Shown here in pieces: positions 7,955 to 17,017 of a stretch of DNA of 32,469 nt. Position 1 is the first letter of the stretch. Each line of letters starts with the position of its first letter. Source of the stretch: Sphingomonadales bacterium. GTDB taxonomy: Bacteria; Pseudomonadota; Alphaproteobacteria; Sphingomonadales; Sphingomonadaceae. Below the pieces are notes generated by a model. That model worked only from the letters and a program-made list of their open reading frames with translations. It made no database searches and had not been told where the DNA came from. The stretch lies in NCBI GenBank assembly GCA_013297725.1, contig JAAFIB010000029.1:1-32469 (forward strand). The letters run 5' to 3'. A program made the position numbers and the translations under genes.

Positions 7955-9027
7955 CAGCCCAGCCCTTTGGCGATCCAAGGGCCGATCAGGTTTGCAACCG
8001 GTAGCGGCAGTTTCTGCCATATTGCGATTTGCGCTTTATATTTCGGGCTGTTGGGGTTGATGTCACGCGGCTCTGCGCCATCGGCTGTGCGCATGGCATA
8101 GGACAAAGGCTGTGGTTCAAAACCCCAGTTTTTCTTGAAACTAAACGCGCCCGATCCAACTTTTGACCGGCCAAAATCGAATGCTGCGCAGCCCCGTGTC
8201 CGAGCGTGATTCATCAGTGCATAATACATCACGTCATTGGCCCGCAGCGCGCGAGCCTCATGCAAGCCGCCGCCCCAATAGGGCATCACTGCACCCTTGT
8301 GATAGAGACTCAGCACGCTAGCGACAGGCTTACCATCGGCCAGCACAGTCAGGATATCGGCATCATCGCCAAAGGCTGTCAGCACCTCTGCCATCAACGC
8401 CTTTGGAAACACCGGCGTGCCCAAATTGCGCACGCTTTCCGAATAGACACGGTAATGCCAATCAAGATCGCGCTGGTTGTTGCCGGTTTCAATCACCAGC
8501 CCCTTGTCCAGCCCTTTGCGCACCTCGGCGCGCTGTTTGCGCGGGATGGCTAGCAGCTCCGCCTCATCATCCGCTGTTAGAAGGCGAGCGAAATTGGCGT
8601 GTGCATCGCTTTTGATAATCCACGAATTTTGCGGCAAAGCTCCGCCTCGCAGTTCGACCGTCGGACAGTTGTTGGCCTGTGCCAATTCCCAAAGTGCGTC
8701 TGCAAGCCGTTCGGCAACGCCGTGACTATTCGCCAAAATTCCGCCGCCAACAGCAAAACCTGACGACACCAAAGCGCGGCCAAACAGCGGCGAACCAACC
8801 GCATGGGCAGGCACTAACCCCTCGATCTGTCCCGTTGGCGTTTCTGCAACCAGACAAAAAGCCTTTTGCCCTGTGCCCGCCGCCACGCCCTTTAGCCAAG
8901 CGGTGCAGTGAAACGGCGTTGATTCGGGATGCTGCGCAACAAACGTATCAACACGCGCGCAATCATCGGGGTCAAAGAGATTCGCGTGTCGCACCTTCAC
9001 CCGCTCATGGACCAATGGCGCATTCAC
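7954..9027 (-). CDS. XrtA-associated FemAB-like N-acyltransferase
   Basis: The 357-residue product belongs to the GNAT-fold FemAB-like proteins found in exosortase A clusters. FemAB relatives move amino acids from aminoacyl-tRNA, but in this context the natural substrate is unknown, and acylation of a sugar or protein part of the exopolysaccharide is possible. Visible segments are a first acyltransferase half (HPESTPFHCTAWLKGV, then GLVPAHAVGSPLFGR) and a second half with RKGLDKGLVIETG, ADGKPVASVLSLYH, MPYWGGG and the CAAFDFGRSKVGSG signature. The start is GTG, in a GTGA overlap with the deacetylase stop; no in-frame ATG is nearby. Confidence 0.88.
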   Translation of the reverse strand: MNAPLVHERVKVRHANLFDPDDCARVDTFVAQHPESTPFHCTAWLKGVAAGTGQKAFCLVAETPTGQIEGLVPAHAVGSPLFGRALVSSGFAVGGGILANSHGVAERLADALWELAQANNCPTVELRGGALPQNSWIIKSDAHANFARLLTADDEAELLAIPRKQRAEVRKGLDKGLVIETGNNQRDLDWHYRVYSESVRNLGTPVFPKALMAEVLTAFGDDADILTVLADGKPVASVLSLYHKGAVMPYWGGGLHEARALRANDVMYYALMNHARTRGCAAFDFGRSKVGSGAFSFKKNWGFEPQPLSYAMRTADGAEPRDINPNSPKYKAQIAIWQKLPLPVANLIGPWIAKGLG

Positions 9028-9872
9028 GCCATCCTCTCCCGCTCGGCTTCGACAATCACATCCAGCCGGTCCCAGCGGAAATCGGACATCAACCGCTCCA
9101 GCTTTGGCGCCATCGCTTTCAGCTTTGTGTAATGCCGCAGTTTGGATTTTATCGGTGCATTGGCAACGCGGGGCTGGCCCGGATCAATTTCCCACGGATG
9201 GAAATAGATGATCGCTGGCCGTTCTGCCTCGTCATTAACCTGCCGGATTGCCCAGCGCGAGAAAGCATAAGGCAACAGCCGGAAAAATCCGCCGCCACCC
9301 GCAGCCAAGCGCCGTCCGGCAAATTCTGCTGTGGTCACAGGTATCTCGATCAGATCCGATCCTGCAACCGGCTTAAAGGCAAAACGCGGTGCCTCTGCCC
9401 AGCCATAATGGTCGTGCTTCACGGGCGCGACGCTGGATGAATAGGCATAGCCCTGTTCCGCCAGCACTTCATGCGCCCATGGTGTGCGCTGATCGATGGA
9501 AAAGCTTGGCGCGCGATAGCCGGTGACTTTTGCGCCGCTGGCGTCCTCGATAATCTTGCGTGCACGATCAATGTCGGCGGCAAATTTGTCGCGGCCGAGC
9601 GTAAATACGCGGTCATGTTCCGACCCGTGATTGGCCAGTTCATGCCCGGCATCGGCGACGCGCCGCATCAAATGCGGGTAACGCTGCGCAACCCAGCCCA
9701 GCGTGAAAAACGTTGCTTTGATCCCGGCGCTATCAAACATCTGCAACAAAGCATCTGTGTTGCGTTCCACCCGGCATTCAAGCGCAGCCCAGTTGTCCCG
9801 AGAAATCACATTCTCGAAAGCACCGACATGAAACCAGTCTTCGACATCAACTGAAAGCGCATTAAGCACCAC
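9024..9872 (-). CDS. XrtA-associated polysaccharide deacetylase (NodB fold)
   Basis: A carbohydrate esterase of the NodB/CE4 family, probably removing acetyl groups from the exopolysaccharide. The 282-residue protein starts with the family signature LSVDVEDWFHV, which contains the catalytic and metal-binding Asp pair (Asp9 or Asp12), and has the metal-binding H-x3-H at His82 and His86 (NHGSEHDRV). The later GYRAPSFSID and FHPWEIDPGQPR match known exosortase-cluster deacetylases. There is no signal peptide, so it may act on the cytosolic face, although members of this subfamily generally lack one. The start is the first of two adjacent GTG codons, with AGGGG upstream and 23 bp after the ATPase stop. 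An ATG two bases upstream is out of frame. Confidence 0.9.
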   Translation of the reverse strand: MVLNALSVDVEDWFHVGAFENVISRDNWAALECRVERNTDALLQMFDSAGIKATFFTLGWVAQRYPHLMRRVADAGHELANHGSEHDRVFTLGRDKFAADIDRARKIIEDASGAKVTGYRAPSFSIDQRTPWAHEVLAEQGYAYSSSVAPVKHDHYGWAEAPRFAFKPVAGSDLIEIPVTTAEFAGRRLAAGGGGFFRLLPYAFSRWAIRQVNDEAERPAIIYFHPWEIDPGQPRVANAPIKSKLRHYTKLKAMAPKLERLMSDFRWDRLDVIVEAERERMA

Positions 9873-9895
9873 ATAATCCCCTAGTTCGGGTGCTA

Positions 9896-11083
9896 TCAGG
9901 CGGCGCGGATATTCCGGATTTCACCTGCTAGCGACTGATTGTCCTTTTCGACCCAATCGATCACCAAAGCAAGCACGCGGCGCAGATCGGCATCTTGTTG
10001 CGACACCCGCGCCTCTAACCGTTCGACCCGTGCGTGCAACGCATTCATGGTTTCAGCATCGGCAGCGGTGCTGACAACTGGCTCTGCACTTGCTGGCACA
10101 GACAGTGTAATTACGGAAGCTGATGGCAGTTCAAGCACATCGTCTTCAGCAACAACGTCTTCGGCAGCGGCTGCGATTTCAGGCTCGGCAGCTTCCACAA
10201 CGGCTTCTTCAACAACCGGCAAAGCAACCGACACTTCGCCATGTGCAGACAGTGGTGCTTCATATTCAAACGGCTTGCCCGCCATGTCGGCGATCACCGC
10301 AGTGACCAGTCCGCCATCTAGCGTCACCAGTTGCTCAACAGCGCCCATCAACAAAACGCGGTTCATCAAAGCGTTGATTTTACGGGGAACACCGCCTGTT
10401 TCTTCAAAGATCGCTTCATAGGCATCTTCGGTCAGCTGCGGGCGACCAGACCAGCCGGCACGCTGCATCCGGTGCATGATATAGGGCTCAACCTCGTCAT
10501 CATCCATCGCATCCAGATGATGCGTTGCAATGATCCGCTGGCGCAATTGCTCCAGCGATGGCGAAGATTGCACCAGATCACGGAACTCTGGTTGTCCCAG
10601 CAAGAATATCTGCAACAGCGCCGATGATCCGAGCTGGAAATTCGACAACATGCGCAGTTCTTCCAGCGCATCGACCGCCAAATTTTGCGCTTCATCGACG
10701 ACCAGCAAACAGCGGCGACCCGCACGTGCCTCGGCATGTAAAAAGTTCTCAATGGCTTTCAACGTGGAGGCTTTATCCAGCCCGCGAGTATCAATGCCGT
10801 AACTTTCGGCGGTCATCTGCACCATATCATTGCCGTCAAGCTGGCTGGTGACGATGGTCGCCGCAGTCAGCCGGGCCTTGTCGATGGTCTGCATCAAATG
10901 CGTAACCAAAGTCGATTTACCCGCACCCACTTCGCCGGTGATGACGATAAAGCCTTCACCCTGGGCAAGGCCATAGCCAAGATAGGACAGCGCCTTACGA
11001 TGCGTCAGGCTTTCGAAATAATAATGCGGGTCAGGCGTCAGCTGAAAAGGGCGGCCCGAAAATCCGTAAAATTGATCGTACAT
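9896..11083 (-). CDS. XrtA-associated ATPase (ExeA/GspA-like AAA)
   Basis: A 395-residue AAA ATPase of the ExeA-like family that accompanies exosortase A loci. The start MYDQFYGFSGRPFQLTPDP is characteristic. Walker A is GEVGAGKST (residues 50-58) and Walker B is CLLVVDEAQ (Asp130, Glu131). An arginine region with RQRIIATHHL and a winged-helix-like GGVPRKINALMNRVL follow. The C-terminal third is an Ala/Glu/Val-rich linker followed by a predicted short coiled coil (NALHARVERLEARVSQQDAD) and no membrane helix. It probably energises or organises assembly of the export machinery; the precise role is not established. A good AGGAA site precedes the ATG, 31 bp after the barrel gene. Confidence 0.9.
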   Translation of the reverse strand: MYDQFYGFSGRPFQLTPDPHYYFESLTHRKALSYLGYGLAQGEGFIVITGEVGAGKSTLVTHLMQTIDKARLTAATIVTSQLDGNDMVQMTAESYGIDTRGLDKASTLKAIENFLHAEARAGRRCLLVVDEAQNLAVDALEELRMLSNFQLGSSALLQIFLLGQPEFRDLVQSSPSLEQLRQRIIATHHLDAMDDDEVEPYIMHRMQRAGWSGRPQLTEDAYEAIFEETGGVPRKINALMNRVLLMGAVEQLVTLDGGLVTAVIADMAGKPFEYEAPLSAHGEVSVALPVVEEAVVEAAEPEIAAAAEDVVAEDDVLELPSASVITLSVPASAEPVVSTAADAETMNALHARVERLEARVSQQDADLRRVLALVIDWVEKDNQSLAGEIRNIRAA

Positions 11084-11114
11084 TTTATATTCCTAATCTT
11101 GTCCGTTCGCCGGA

Positions 11115-12833
11115 TCAGAAGCTGTAACGCAGGCCGAGCAGTGCAGAGGCGGAGACATCCTGTTCGAAATCTTCAACCTCGTACGTGTCGATCCCGACCG
11201 CAGCCGTTGCCTGCAATCCGCGCCAGATGTTGCGATTATACGACGCATTGGCACCAAAACCATAGCTATCTGGTGCACCGGCCTGACCTGGATCGTTCAG
11301 GTTAGCATAGACGTTAGTGCCAAAGCTGGATTGCCGATCAAGCTGGCGACCCAAAAAGCCCGAGAGATAGTAATTCTCGTCGATCAAGCCCGCAATCTGT
11401 CCCTGACCACCCAATGCAGAGGCGAGGAATTTGCGGCGGTCATAGCCGATGGCAATACCGCTGCTCCATGGGCCATTGGTTTCAGACAGCGAAGCTTGCA
11501 CGCCGCGCGAACGGAATGTTGCCGATCGTGCTGTGCGCAGTGCGTTGTTCAAACACGAACCACCAGCGGCAGAGAACACACAAGAGTTCAGATCGCCCGT
11601 GATCGCATTGCGATTGGTGTTAAACGCTGTTGGCAAATCGGACAGCGCATTGTTGATCGAACCACCAAAGCCCTGAATAGTGTCATAGACAGAGACATTG
11701 ATCCCGGTTCGCTCATTCGGCGTATAGCTAAAGCTGCCGGTATAGCTGTCGCTGCCGTAACGATGGCCATAGCGCAGTTCCAAAGCGGTGCGGCGGCTTG
11801 GGCGCCACAATACACCTGCATCCCAGATCAAGCCGTCAGATTCATATGCAACCAGTCGCGGTGAATTGGGGTCAGTAACCAAACGTCCGCCGGGGCCAAC
11901 AATCGGGTTGCCGCCAACATCGCGCAATGCGTTGCGCTCGCTGACTTTGACTTTCTCGTAACCAACGCCGCCGACGACGGCCAGTGTTTGCGTTACAGGA
12001 ACGATCACATCGGCGCGGCCATAAAGATCCTCGAACCTTGAATCGAGCTGGCTTGCATCTTCGCGGTTATATCCAACCGTCGCTGTCCAACCAAAGGGCA
12101 GAGTGCCCGGCTGCATCCCAACCGAAGCGCTTGCAGCATGGCTGACGCTGTCGTCAAATAGATCAACCGGTTGCTGGCCCGGAGGCAAAGCACCACGGTC
12201 TTCTTCGCTGATTTTGGTATAGCCAACGCGATAGGCAGCATTGACGGCCAACTCACCTGCCTGCGCCGTAAAGGTTGGCCCGGCATAGACCGAATAAACC
12301 TGTGTCACGTTATCAGAAAACGGTTGAAAGCTGCCGCGATTAGGACCGCGTCCGTCAAGGCTAGACCGCGTCGCTAAGGCACCTGCCTCGACACTAAGGT
12401 TGCGGGTTATCGCAACCGAACCACGGGCAAGGCCGCTGACGGAATCTTGGCTATCAACTTGGCTGTCATAGCCGATAACGCGTTCATAACGCAGGCTGAC
12501 CTGTCCCTCGGCACGGCGTGTCGAGATGGCGGCATCAATACCCGCAGCAACAGTTGTATAGGTCAAAATATCGCGACCACCATCCAGATCGGCAAAGGCA
12601 ACTTGCTGCACCTCGATATACGGCGTGACGTCAAGACGCGGCTTTTCGCGGGCGATACCGCGCTGCTGCGACTCTTCTTCAACCGCGACAGGGGCGGATG
12701 CCTCGGTGTCTTCCATCGGTGCCCAGTCAGACGCAATCTGCTGTGCAAATGCGCTGGATGGCGATGCCACAAGGGCGATGCCAAAAAGCAATGTGGTTTT
12801 CAGGGGGAGGTATTTCCGGTTGTGCATGATCAT
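11115..12833 (-). CDS. XrtA-system outer-membrane beta-barrel protein
   Basis: A 572-residue exported protein. The N-terminus is a Sec signal peptide (hydrophobic LLFGIALVAS, cleavage after AFA before QQ). The rest alternates in the manner of an outer-membrane beta-barrel: repeated strands such as GQVSLRYERVIGYDS, AYRVGYTKIS, ATVGYNRED and LELRYGHRYGS, and a C-terminal strand ending in aromatic Phe (ALLGLRYSF), the usual barrel-assembly signal. It fits the PEP-CTERM-associated barrel family whose members replace or accompany a polysaccharide pore. A loop carries two Cys (CVFSAAGGSC) that could form a disulfide. The start ATG overlaps the kinase stop as ATGA; a second ATG two codons later is possible. 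Confidence 0.88.
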   Translation of the reverse strand: MIMHNRKYLPLKTTLLFGIALVASPSSAFAQQIASDWAPMEDTEASAPVAVEEESQQRGIAREKPRLDVTPYIEVQQVAFADLDGGRDILTYTTVAAGIDAAISTRRAEGQVSLRYERVIGYDSQVDSQDSVSGLARGSVAITRNLSVEAGALATRSSLDGRGPNRGSFQPFSDNVTQVYSVYAGPTFTAQAGELAVNAAYRVGYTKISEEDRGALPPGQQPVDLFDDSVSHAASASVGMQPGTLPFGWTATVGYNREDASQLDSRFEDLYGRADVIVPVTQTLAVVGGVGYEKVKVSERNALRDVGGNPIVGPGGRLVTDPNSPRLVAYESDGLIWDAGVLWRPSRRTALELRYGHRYGSDSYTGSFSYTPNERTGINVSVYDTIQGFGGSINNALSDLPTAFNTNRNAITGDLNSCVFSAAGGSCLNNALRTARSATFRSRGVQASLSETNGPWSSGIAIGYDRRKFLASALGGQGQIAGLIDENYYLSGFLGRQLDRQSSFGTNVYANLNDPGQAGAPDSYGFGANASYNRNIWRGLQATAAVGIDTYEVEDFEQDVSASALLGLRYSF

Positions 12834-13840
12834 GCTCCATATCCGTAGTAGCTGCCGAATTTGCGGCCGGTGGGGGAAAATTTGGTTTTGTTGAGCATCA
12901 ACTGGATATGCTCACAGCCGCTCAACAGGCTGAGTGCATCGCGTAAAGCGCTGTCGGTGGTGACGTCCGCATGGACGACAACGACGGTCTGCCCGACTTG
13001 CAATGCCAACACCGAAGCGGGTGAAGCAGCAAGCGCAGGAGGCGAGTCAAAGATGATAATCCGCGCCGGATCATGCGCGGTCAGCTGATCAAGCACAGCT
13101 GCGGCCCGCGATGCCGCCAGATATTCGGTATCCTGATTGGTCTGCGCACCTGCTGGCAGGATCGACAGGTTCGGAATATCGGTCGCGATGACATAATCCT
13201 CGACATCCACCGACGGATTGGCGAGCGCATCCATCAGCCCGGGGCTGCTAGGAATGCCAAGGCGCGCAAGGACGCTTGGTTTAGCGAAATCGGCATCGAC
13301 CAAAAGGACGCGGTTGTCCTTTTCCGACGCCATCGACAGCGCCAGATTGATCGCGCAAAATGTCTTGCCTTCGTTGGGATGCGCCGAACAGATCAGGATG
13401 CGTTCACCGCGATCAATGGGATCCAGCCCCTTGCCTCCGCGTGCCGCGAGCAACAGCTGACGCTTCACAATGCGGAATTCTTCGGACAAGCCTGTGACCG
13501 GTCCATCAGGATCGATCATGTTTGCAGCGGTTAGCCGCTGACGGTCGATATGCGCAAAACGCTCGCTCTGCGGGGCTGGGGCCGGGGGAGCAGCGGCTGT
13601 GCGAAAGCTTACAGATGCGGCTGGCGCAGCGGCAACCGGTGCTGGTGCTGGTGCTGCTAAAGGCGCAGGTGCAGGCTGGGCAACAGCTGGCGGTGTTGGA
13701 GCCGGATCAGCGACAGGTGCCGGCATTCCTGCTCCGACGCGTAACGCTGCACCGAAATCATATTTTTCGGACGCGCGTTCCAACAGCGATGCAGGAAGCT
13801 TTATTGGGGTGTGCTTATTCATTTTCTTTTTCCCCGTCAT
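12830..13840 (-). CDS. XrtA-associated tyrosine autokinase (CpsD/CapB-type BY-kinase)
   Basis: The cytoplasmic kinase partner of the chain-length determinant encoded just upstream. The 336-residue protein has Walker A SAHPNEGKT (Lys159), Walker A' LLVDADFAKPS (about 179-189) and Walker B IIIFDSPP (Asp265). It ends in a short tail with three tyrosines (Tyr331, Tyr332, Tyr334), the likely autophosphorylation cluster, much smaller than the tails of Wzc-type kinases. Residues about 38-90 form a Pro/Ala-rich linker between a short N-terminal peptide and the kinase domain. The start taken here overlaps the upstream stop as ATGA; a second Met at codon 7 is a reasonable alternative. Kinase and membrane activator are separate genes, as in Gram-positive systems and other exosortase loci. 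Confidence 0.9.
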   Translation of the reverse strand: MTGKKKMNKHTPIKLPASLLERASEKYDFGAALRVGAGMPAPVADPAPTPPAVAQPAPAPLAAPAPAPVAAAPAASVSFRTAAAPPAPAPQSERFAHIDRQRLTAANMIDPDGPVTGLSEEFRIVKRQLLLAARGGKGLDPIDRGERILICSAHPNEGKTFCAINLALSMASEKDNRVLLVDADFAKPSVLARLGIPSSPGLMDALANPSVDVEDYVIATDIPNLSILPAGAQTNQDTEYLAASRAAAVLDQLTAHDPARIIIFDSPPALAASPASVLALQVGQTVVVVHADVTTDSALRDALSLLSGCEHIQLMLNKTKFSPTGRKFGSYYGYGA

Positions 13841-15360
13841 GCCAAACCACGCTGGATAAATTCGATGACTACCAACAACACGCAGACACCGATCAAAGCG
13901 GCTGTTCCGCCAAAGAACAGTCCCAATTTACGTTTCCGTTCAATGCGCTGTTCGCTGGTCAACATTTGCGAGATCGATCCAATCACAGGCAGACCGCTGG
14001 CGCGTTCAAGCTTTGACGCGGTGGGATAGCTGGTTTGCAAATGGCCCAGAGCAAATGCTGTTGCCGCCCCTGCACCAAGCCCTGCAAACAGCACCATAGT
14101 AAGAAACAATGGCCGGTTTGGAGAGACTGGCGCTTTCGACACCATAGGCGGTTCGTTGACCACGAACTGTACCGCATCGGTTTGCGCACCGACCTGACCG
14201 CGCAGGCGAATTTCTTCGCGATCGGTCAGCATCTTGTCATATTGCACTTTCAACACTTCATAGTCGCGATTGATCCGGCCATATTCTGCCGACACGCCGG
14301 GCTCTGCCGATTGCTTGGCCGCAAACCCGGCCATGTCGGATTGCAAAGCCGCTTTGCGCGCGCTGAGTGCAGAAACCGAAGCTTCGCGTTCCGCTCGCAT
14401 CATCTGCAACGATGCATAGGCAGGGTTTGGCGTTTTAAAACTGCCACCGCCGCTGGGGGCGCTGCTGCCGCCACCCTGTGTTTTCAAGATCGCAATCTGG
14501 TTGCGCGTTGAGATCACGTCAGGATGATTGTCGGTTAAGCCTTTGGCACGCATCGCCGCCAGCTCGCCCTGTGCCTGTGCCAGTGCGGGATTACCGCCGC
14601 CACCACCGCCGCCCGCACCGGGGGTCGTCATCGACTGCGGTGTTCCGGCAAGCTGGCTGTTCAATGCGGCAAGCGCGCTGCGGGCTTGGATCAATTGCGA
14701 ATCAATCTGACCCAATTCAGCCCGTGCTGCTTCCATCCGCGTTGATGCAGAACCGACGCCGGGCAACATGCCCAGGTTGTTCGTTTCAAATGCAACCCGC
14801 TTTGCCTCGGCATCCGCCAGTTTTTTCTGCAGGTCTTCGAGCTGTTTATCCAGAAAGCGGATCGAGGTGCTGGTTTCCTTACGGTCGCCCGAAATGCTAT
14901 CTTCCTCGGCTACGTCAATCAGTTTTTGCACAACATCGCGGGCATTTTTGGGGGATGGCTGCAGAGCCGTAATCGTAAAGATATTGTCGTTGTTGATATC
15001 GGATTTGACTTCGATACTCTTTCGCAACCCTGAAACCTTGCCCGCCAGCTCTTGGTCAGACACAACATTACGCCCAAGGTCAGTGCCGCGGATTACCTTG
15101 GCCAGATTGTCCGACGAACTCAGCGTCTGTTTCAACCGTTCGATAACTTTGCGCTGTTCGCCCGCAGTGATGCCGACTTTTTCGTTCAGCAAACCTGCCA
15201 TGCGAATTTCAACGCGGGCCTTTGATTCGTAACTATTGGGGATCAACGCCACCACTAGCCAGCCCAGCAGACAGATAGCCCAGGCAATGCCAAGCGCCAG
15301 CCAGCGCCGGTTCCACACGCTGTGGATCGCTAATCGCAGTTCGTCGTAAAGGCCGTTCAT
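13837..15360 (-). CDS. XrtA-system chain-length determinant (Wzz/Wzc-like)
   Basis: An inner-membrane co-polymerase that controls polysaccharide length and activates the tyrosine kinase. The 507-residue protein has a first membrane helix near residues 20-38 (WLALGIAWAICLLGWLVVAL) and another near residue 400 (FLTMVLFAGLGAGAATAFAL) preceded by the proline-rich VSKAPVSPNRP. A last helix is close to the C-terminus (GTAALIGVCVLLVVIEF). The periplasmic part is largely coiled coil (FLDKQLEDLQKKLADAEAKR and others), interrupted by two glycine tracts (a GAGGGGGGG run and GGGSSAPSGGG). Their repeated GGC/GGT codons could change length in frame. It follows the export lipoprotein by 51 bp and overlaps the kinase. 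Confidence 0.9.
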   Translation of the reverse strand: MNGLYDELRLAIHSVWNRRWLALGIAWAICLLGWLVVALIPNSYESKARVEIRMAGLLNEKVGITAGEQRKVIERLKQTLSSSDNLAKVIRGTDLGRNVVSDQELAGKVSGLRKSIEVKSDINNDNIFTITALQPSPKNARDVVQKLIDVAEEDSISGDRKETSTSIRFLDKQLEDLQKKLADAEAKRVAFETNNLGMLPGVGSASTRMEAARAELGQIDSQLIQARSALAALNSQLAGTPQSMTTPGAGGGGGGGNPALAQAQGELAAMRAKGLTDNHPDVISTRNQIAILKTQGGGSSAPSGGGSFKTPNPAYASLQMMRAEREASVSALSARKAALQSDMAGFAAKQSAEPGVSAEYGRINRDYEVLKVQYDKMLTDREEIRLRGQVGAQTDAVQFVVNEPPMVSKAPVSPNRPLFLTMVLFAGLGAGAATAFALGHLQTSYPTASKLERASGLPVIGSISQMLTSEQRIERKRKLGLFFGGTAALIGVCVLLVVIEFIQRGLA

Positions 15361-15411
15361 ATCGTTTTCGTTCTCTATCCGTCAGGGTCGCACCGGTTTG
15401 GCCGCAGCCAA

Positions 15412-16056
15412 TCAGAACATACTTTCGGGGATGATGATGACGTCGCCAGGTTGCAGCATGATGTTTGCTTTGGTGTCACCGCGACGCAGCAGGTCATTGA
15501 TCCGCAACGAATATTCCTGCATCCGGCCGGTTTCACGGTCGACACGTTGCAGCCTTGCTTTATTACCCGCTGCATATTCCGAAATTCCGCCGACAGCAGT
15601 GATTGCATCCAACAAAGTCATGTTTGCGCGGTAAGGGACCGATGCAGGCTTACCCACACCAGCACCCGCAATACGGATTTGCTGATTGTTCGTTGCGGCA
15701 AATTCCATAACGATCACCGATACAATCGGGTCATTGATATATTGCGATAACTGCAGCTTGATATCCTGCGCCAGCATCGTTGCGGTCTTGCCAGCAGCGG
15801 GCATGTCAGTGATCAGCGGCGTGGTAACACGGCCATCGGGGCGCACCTGCACAGTTCCGCCAAGCTCTTCATTACGCCACACAAAAATGCGAATCTTGTC
15901 CAGTGGGCCGATAATATATTCTTCGCTTGCCTGTTGCTGATAGGGAATTGAGGGTGCGTTAGGCAGGCTTGATCCGCCCATGGACGAGCATCCGGTAATC
16001 GCCATGCTGCTTACGCCCAAGGCCAAAAATGCCTTGTTTTTCAACGATGCTTTCAT
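15412..16056 (-). CDS. XrtA-system polysaccharide export lipoprotein (Wza-like)
   Basis: The first gene of the operon. The 214-residue protein is a probable outer-membrane lipoprotein: a lipobox ITGC places the lipidated cysteine at residue 23. The mature part has the poly-export domain (YIIGPLDKIRIFVWRNEELGG, then VRPDGRVTTPLI) and a SLBB-like repeat (VGKPASVPYRANMTLLDAI), ending in LQPGDVIIIPE. It should form the periplasmic or outer-membrane channel together with the beta-barrel. Two ATGs lie two codons apart. The downstream one is chosen because AAAGGG is only 1-3 bases from the first but about 8 bases from the second. Confidence 0.9.
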   Translation of the reverse strand: MKASLKNKAFLALGVSSMAITGCSSMGGSSLPNAPSIPYQQQASEEYIIGPLDKIRIFVWRNEELGGTVQVRPDGRVTTPLITDMPAAGKTATMLAQDIKLQLSQYINDPIVSVIVMEFAATNNQQIRIAGAGVGKPASVPYRANMTLLDAITAVGGISEYAAGNKARLQRVDRETGRMQEYSLRINDLLRRGDTKANIMLQPGDVIIIPESMF

Positions 16057-16276
16057 CTTCATACCCTTTCAGCCAGCAACGAATAAACGCCGCCACACAG
16101 ATGTTTGCCGCGACAATCCTCGCAGCTTCCCATCTTGTATGCCGAAAAAGGGTGAACAGACCGTTAGTATTGAACCGTCAGACTTGTAAAACAATGCGAT
16201 GCGCCGTTTTGGCACGATGAATTGTGCGAAATTAACGCCGCATGGGTTGCTCTATAGATACCTACTGACGGAGTAT
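16057..16276 (-). promoter_or_regulatory. upstream region of the exosortase operon
   Basis: This 220-bp non-coding stretch must hold the main promoter of the ten-gene operon, because the next gene upstream (the PEP mutase-like enzyme) also reads leftward. It is more AT-rich than its surroundings. A weak -35-like TTTACA followed after 15 bases by TACTAA is visible on the minus strand near 16165-16190, but the match is poor. I found no sigma-54 site in the right orientation and no strong terminator hairpin for the upstream gene, so read-through from it cannot be excluded. Confidence 0.35.
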
Positions 16277-17017
16277 TCAGGAAGTATATATCTTTGCCGC
16301 CTCGGATGCGAGCCAGTCCATCGCCGCTGCCCAGGGGCCATGCCCATGGCTGATTCGCGCGACACCAAGCTCGGCCAATCGGCGGTGTGCAGGCACGCCC
16401 TCGCCAATCAAGATGTTGACCGGCAATGGCGATTTTTCGCACAAACGCGCGATCAATGCTTCATCCCGCAAGAAGGGTGCAAACAGCCCGCGCGCGCCCG
16501 CATCGGCATAGACTTTGCCGCGTTCGATAGCATGATCGACTAAAGCTTCGTCATGATCCGCCGCTGGCGTCAGGATGAAAACATCCGTCCGCGCATTGAC
16601 GAATATGCCAGTGCTCGCCGCCGCTGCGATACGCGCTGCTGCCTTTTCAACCGAGAACAGCTTGCGCGTTGCCGGGTCTTTATCTTCCAGATTTATGCCA
16701 GCCGCCCCTGCCGTCGCAGCACGCGCCACCGATTGCGCAACCTGTGCTTCGGTTTCGCCATAGCCTGCCTCCATATCCAAAGTAACGGGTAGATCCGTCA
16801 CCAGCTGAATCCGCGTCAGATTGTCTATCGCAAAATCGAGCGGCAACAGCTCGCCATCGGCATAGCCCGCAGCACAGGCAACGCCCCAGCTGCCGGTCGC
16901 AATCGCTTTGGCGCCTGCACCAGCAACCGCCTTTGCACTGCCGGGATCCCAGATGTTATAAAGGATCAGCGGGTTGCCTGCGACATGCAGTGCGGCAAAT
17001 TGATCAACCTTGTTCAT
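16277..17017 (-). CDS. isocitrate lyase/PEP mutase family protein
   Basis: A 246-residue TIM-barrel enzyme of the PEP mutase/isocitrate lyase superfamily, which cleaves or forms C-C or P-C bonds next to a carboxylate with Mg2+. Visible family features are YNIWDPGSAKAVAGAGAKAIATGS, the metal-site segment LDMEAGYG (Asp81, Glu83), GINLEDK (Glu111) and NARTDVF. The isocitrate lyase KKCGH motif is missing, so it is not a glyoxylate-cycle enzyme. A 2-methylisocitrate-lyase-like or oxaloacetate-decarboxylase-like activity is possible but cannot be assigned. The ATG overlaps the ada stop as ATGA, so it is translated together with the DNA-repair gene. Confidence 0.85.
   Translation of the reverse strand: MNKVDQFAALHVAGNPLILYNIWDPGSAKAVAGAGAKAIATGSWGVACAAGYADGELLPLDFAIDNLTRIQLVTDLPVTLDMEAGYGETEAQVAQSVARAATAGAAGINLEDKDPATRKLFSVEKAAARIAAAASTGIFVNARTDVFILTPAADHDEALVDHAIERGKVYADAGARGLFAPFLRDEALIARLCEKSPLPVNILIGEGVPAHRRLAELGVARISHGHGPWAAAMDWLASEAAKIYTS

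Noticed and set aside
14585-14640. Glycine-codon tract in the chain-length determinant as a phase-variation site
   Set aside because: The repeat unit is three bases, so slippage would keep the frame; no on/off switching is expected.
16211-16230. TGGCAC followed by TGTGC, like a sigma-54 promoter
   Set aside because: The GG to GC spacing is wrong and it points away from the exosortase operon, with no gene downstream on that strand.
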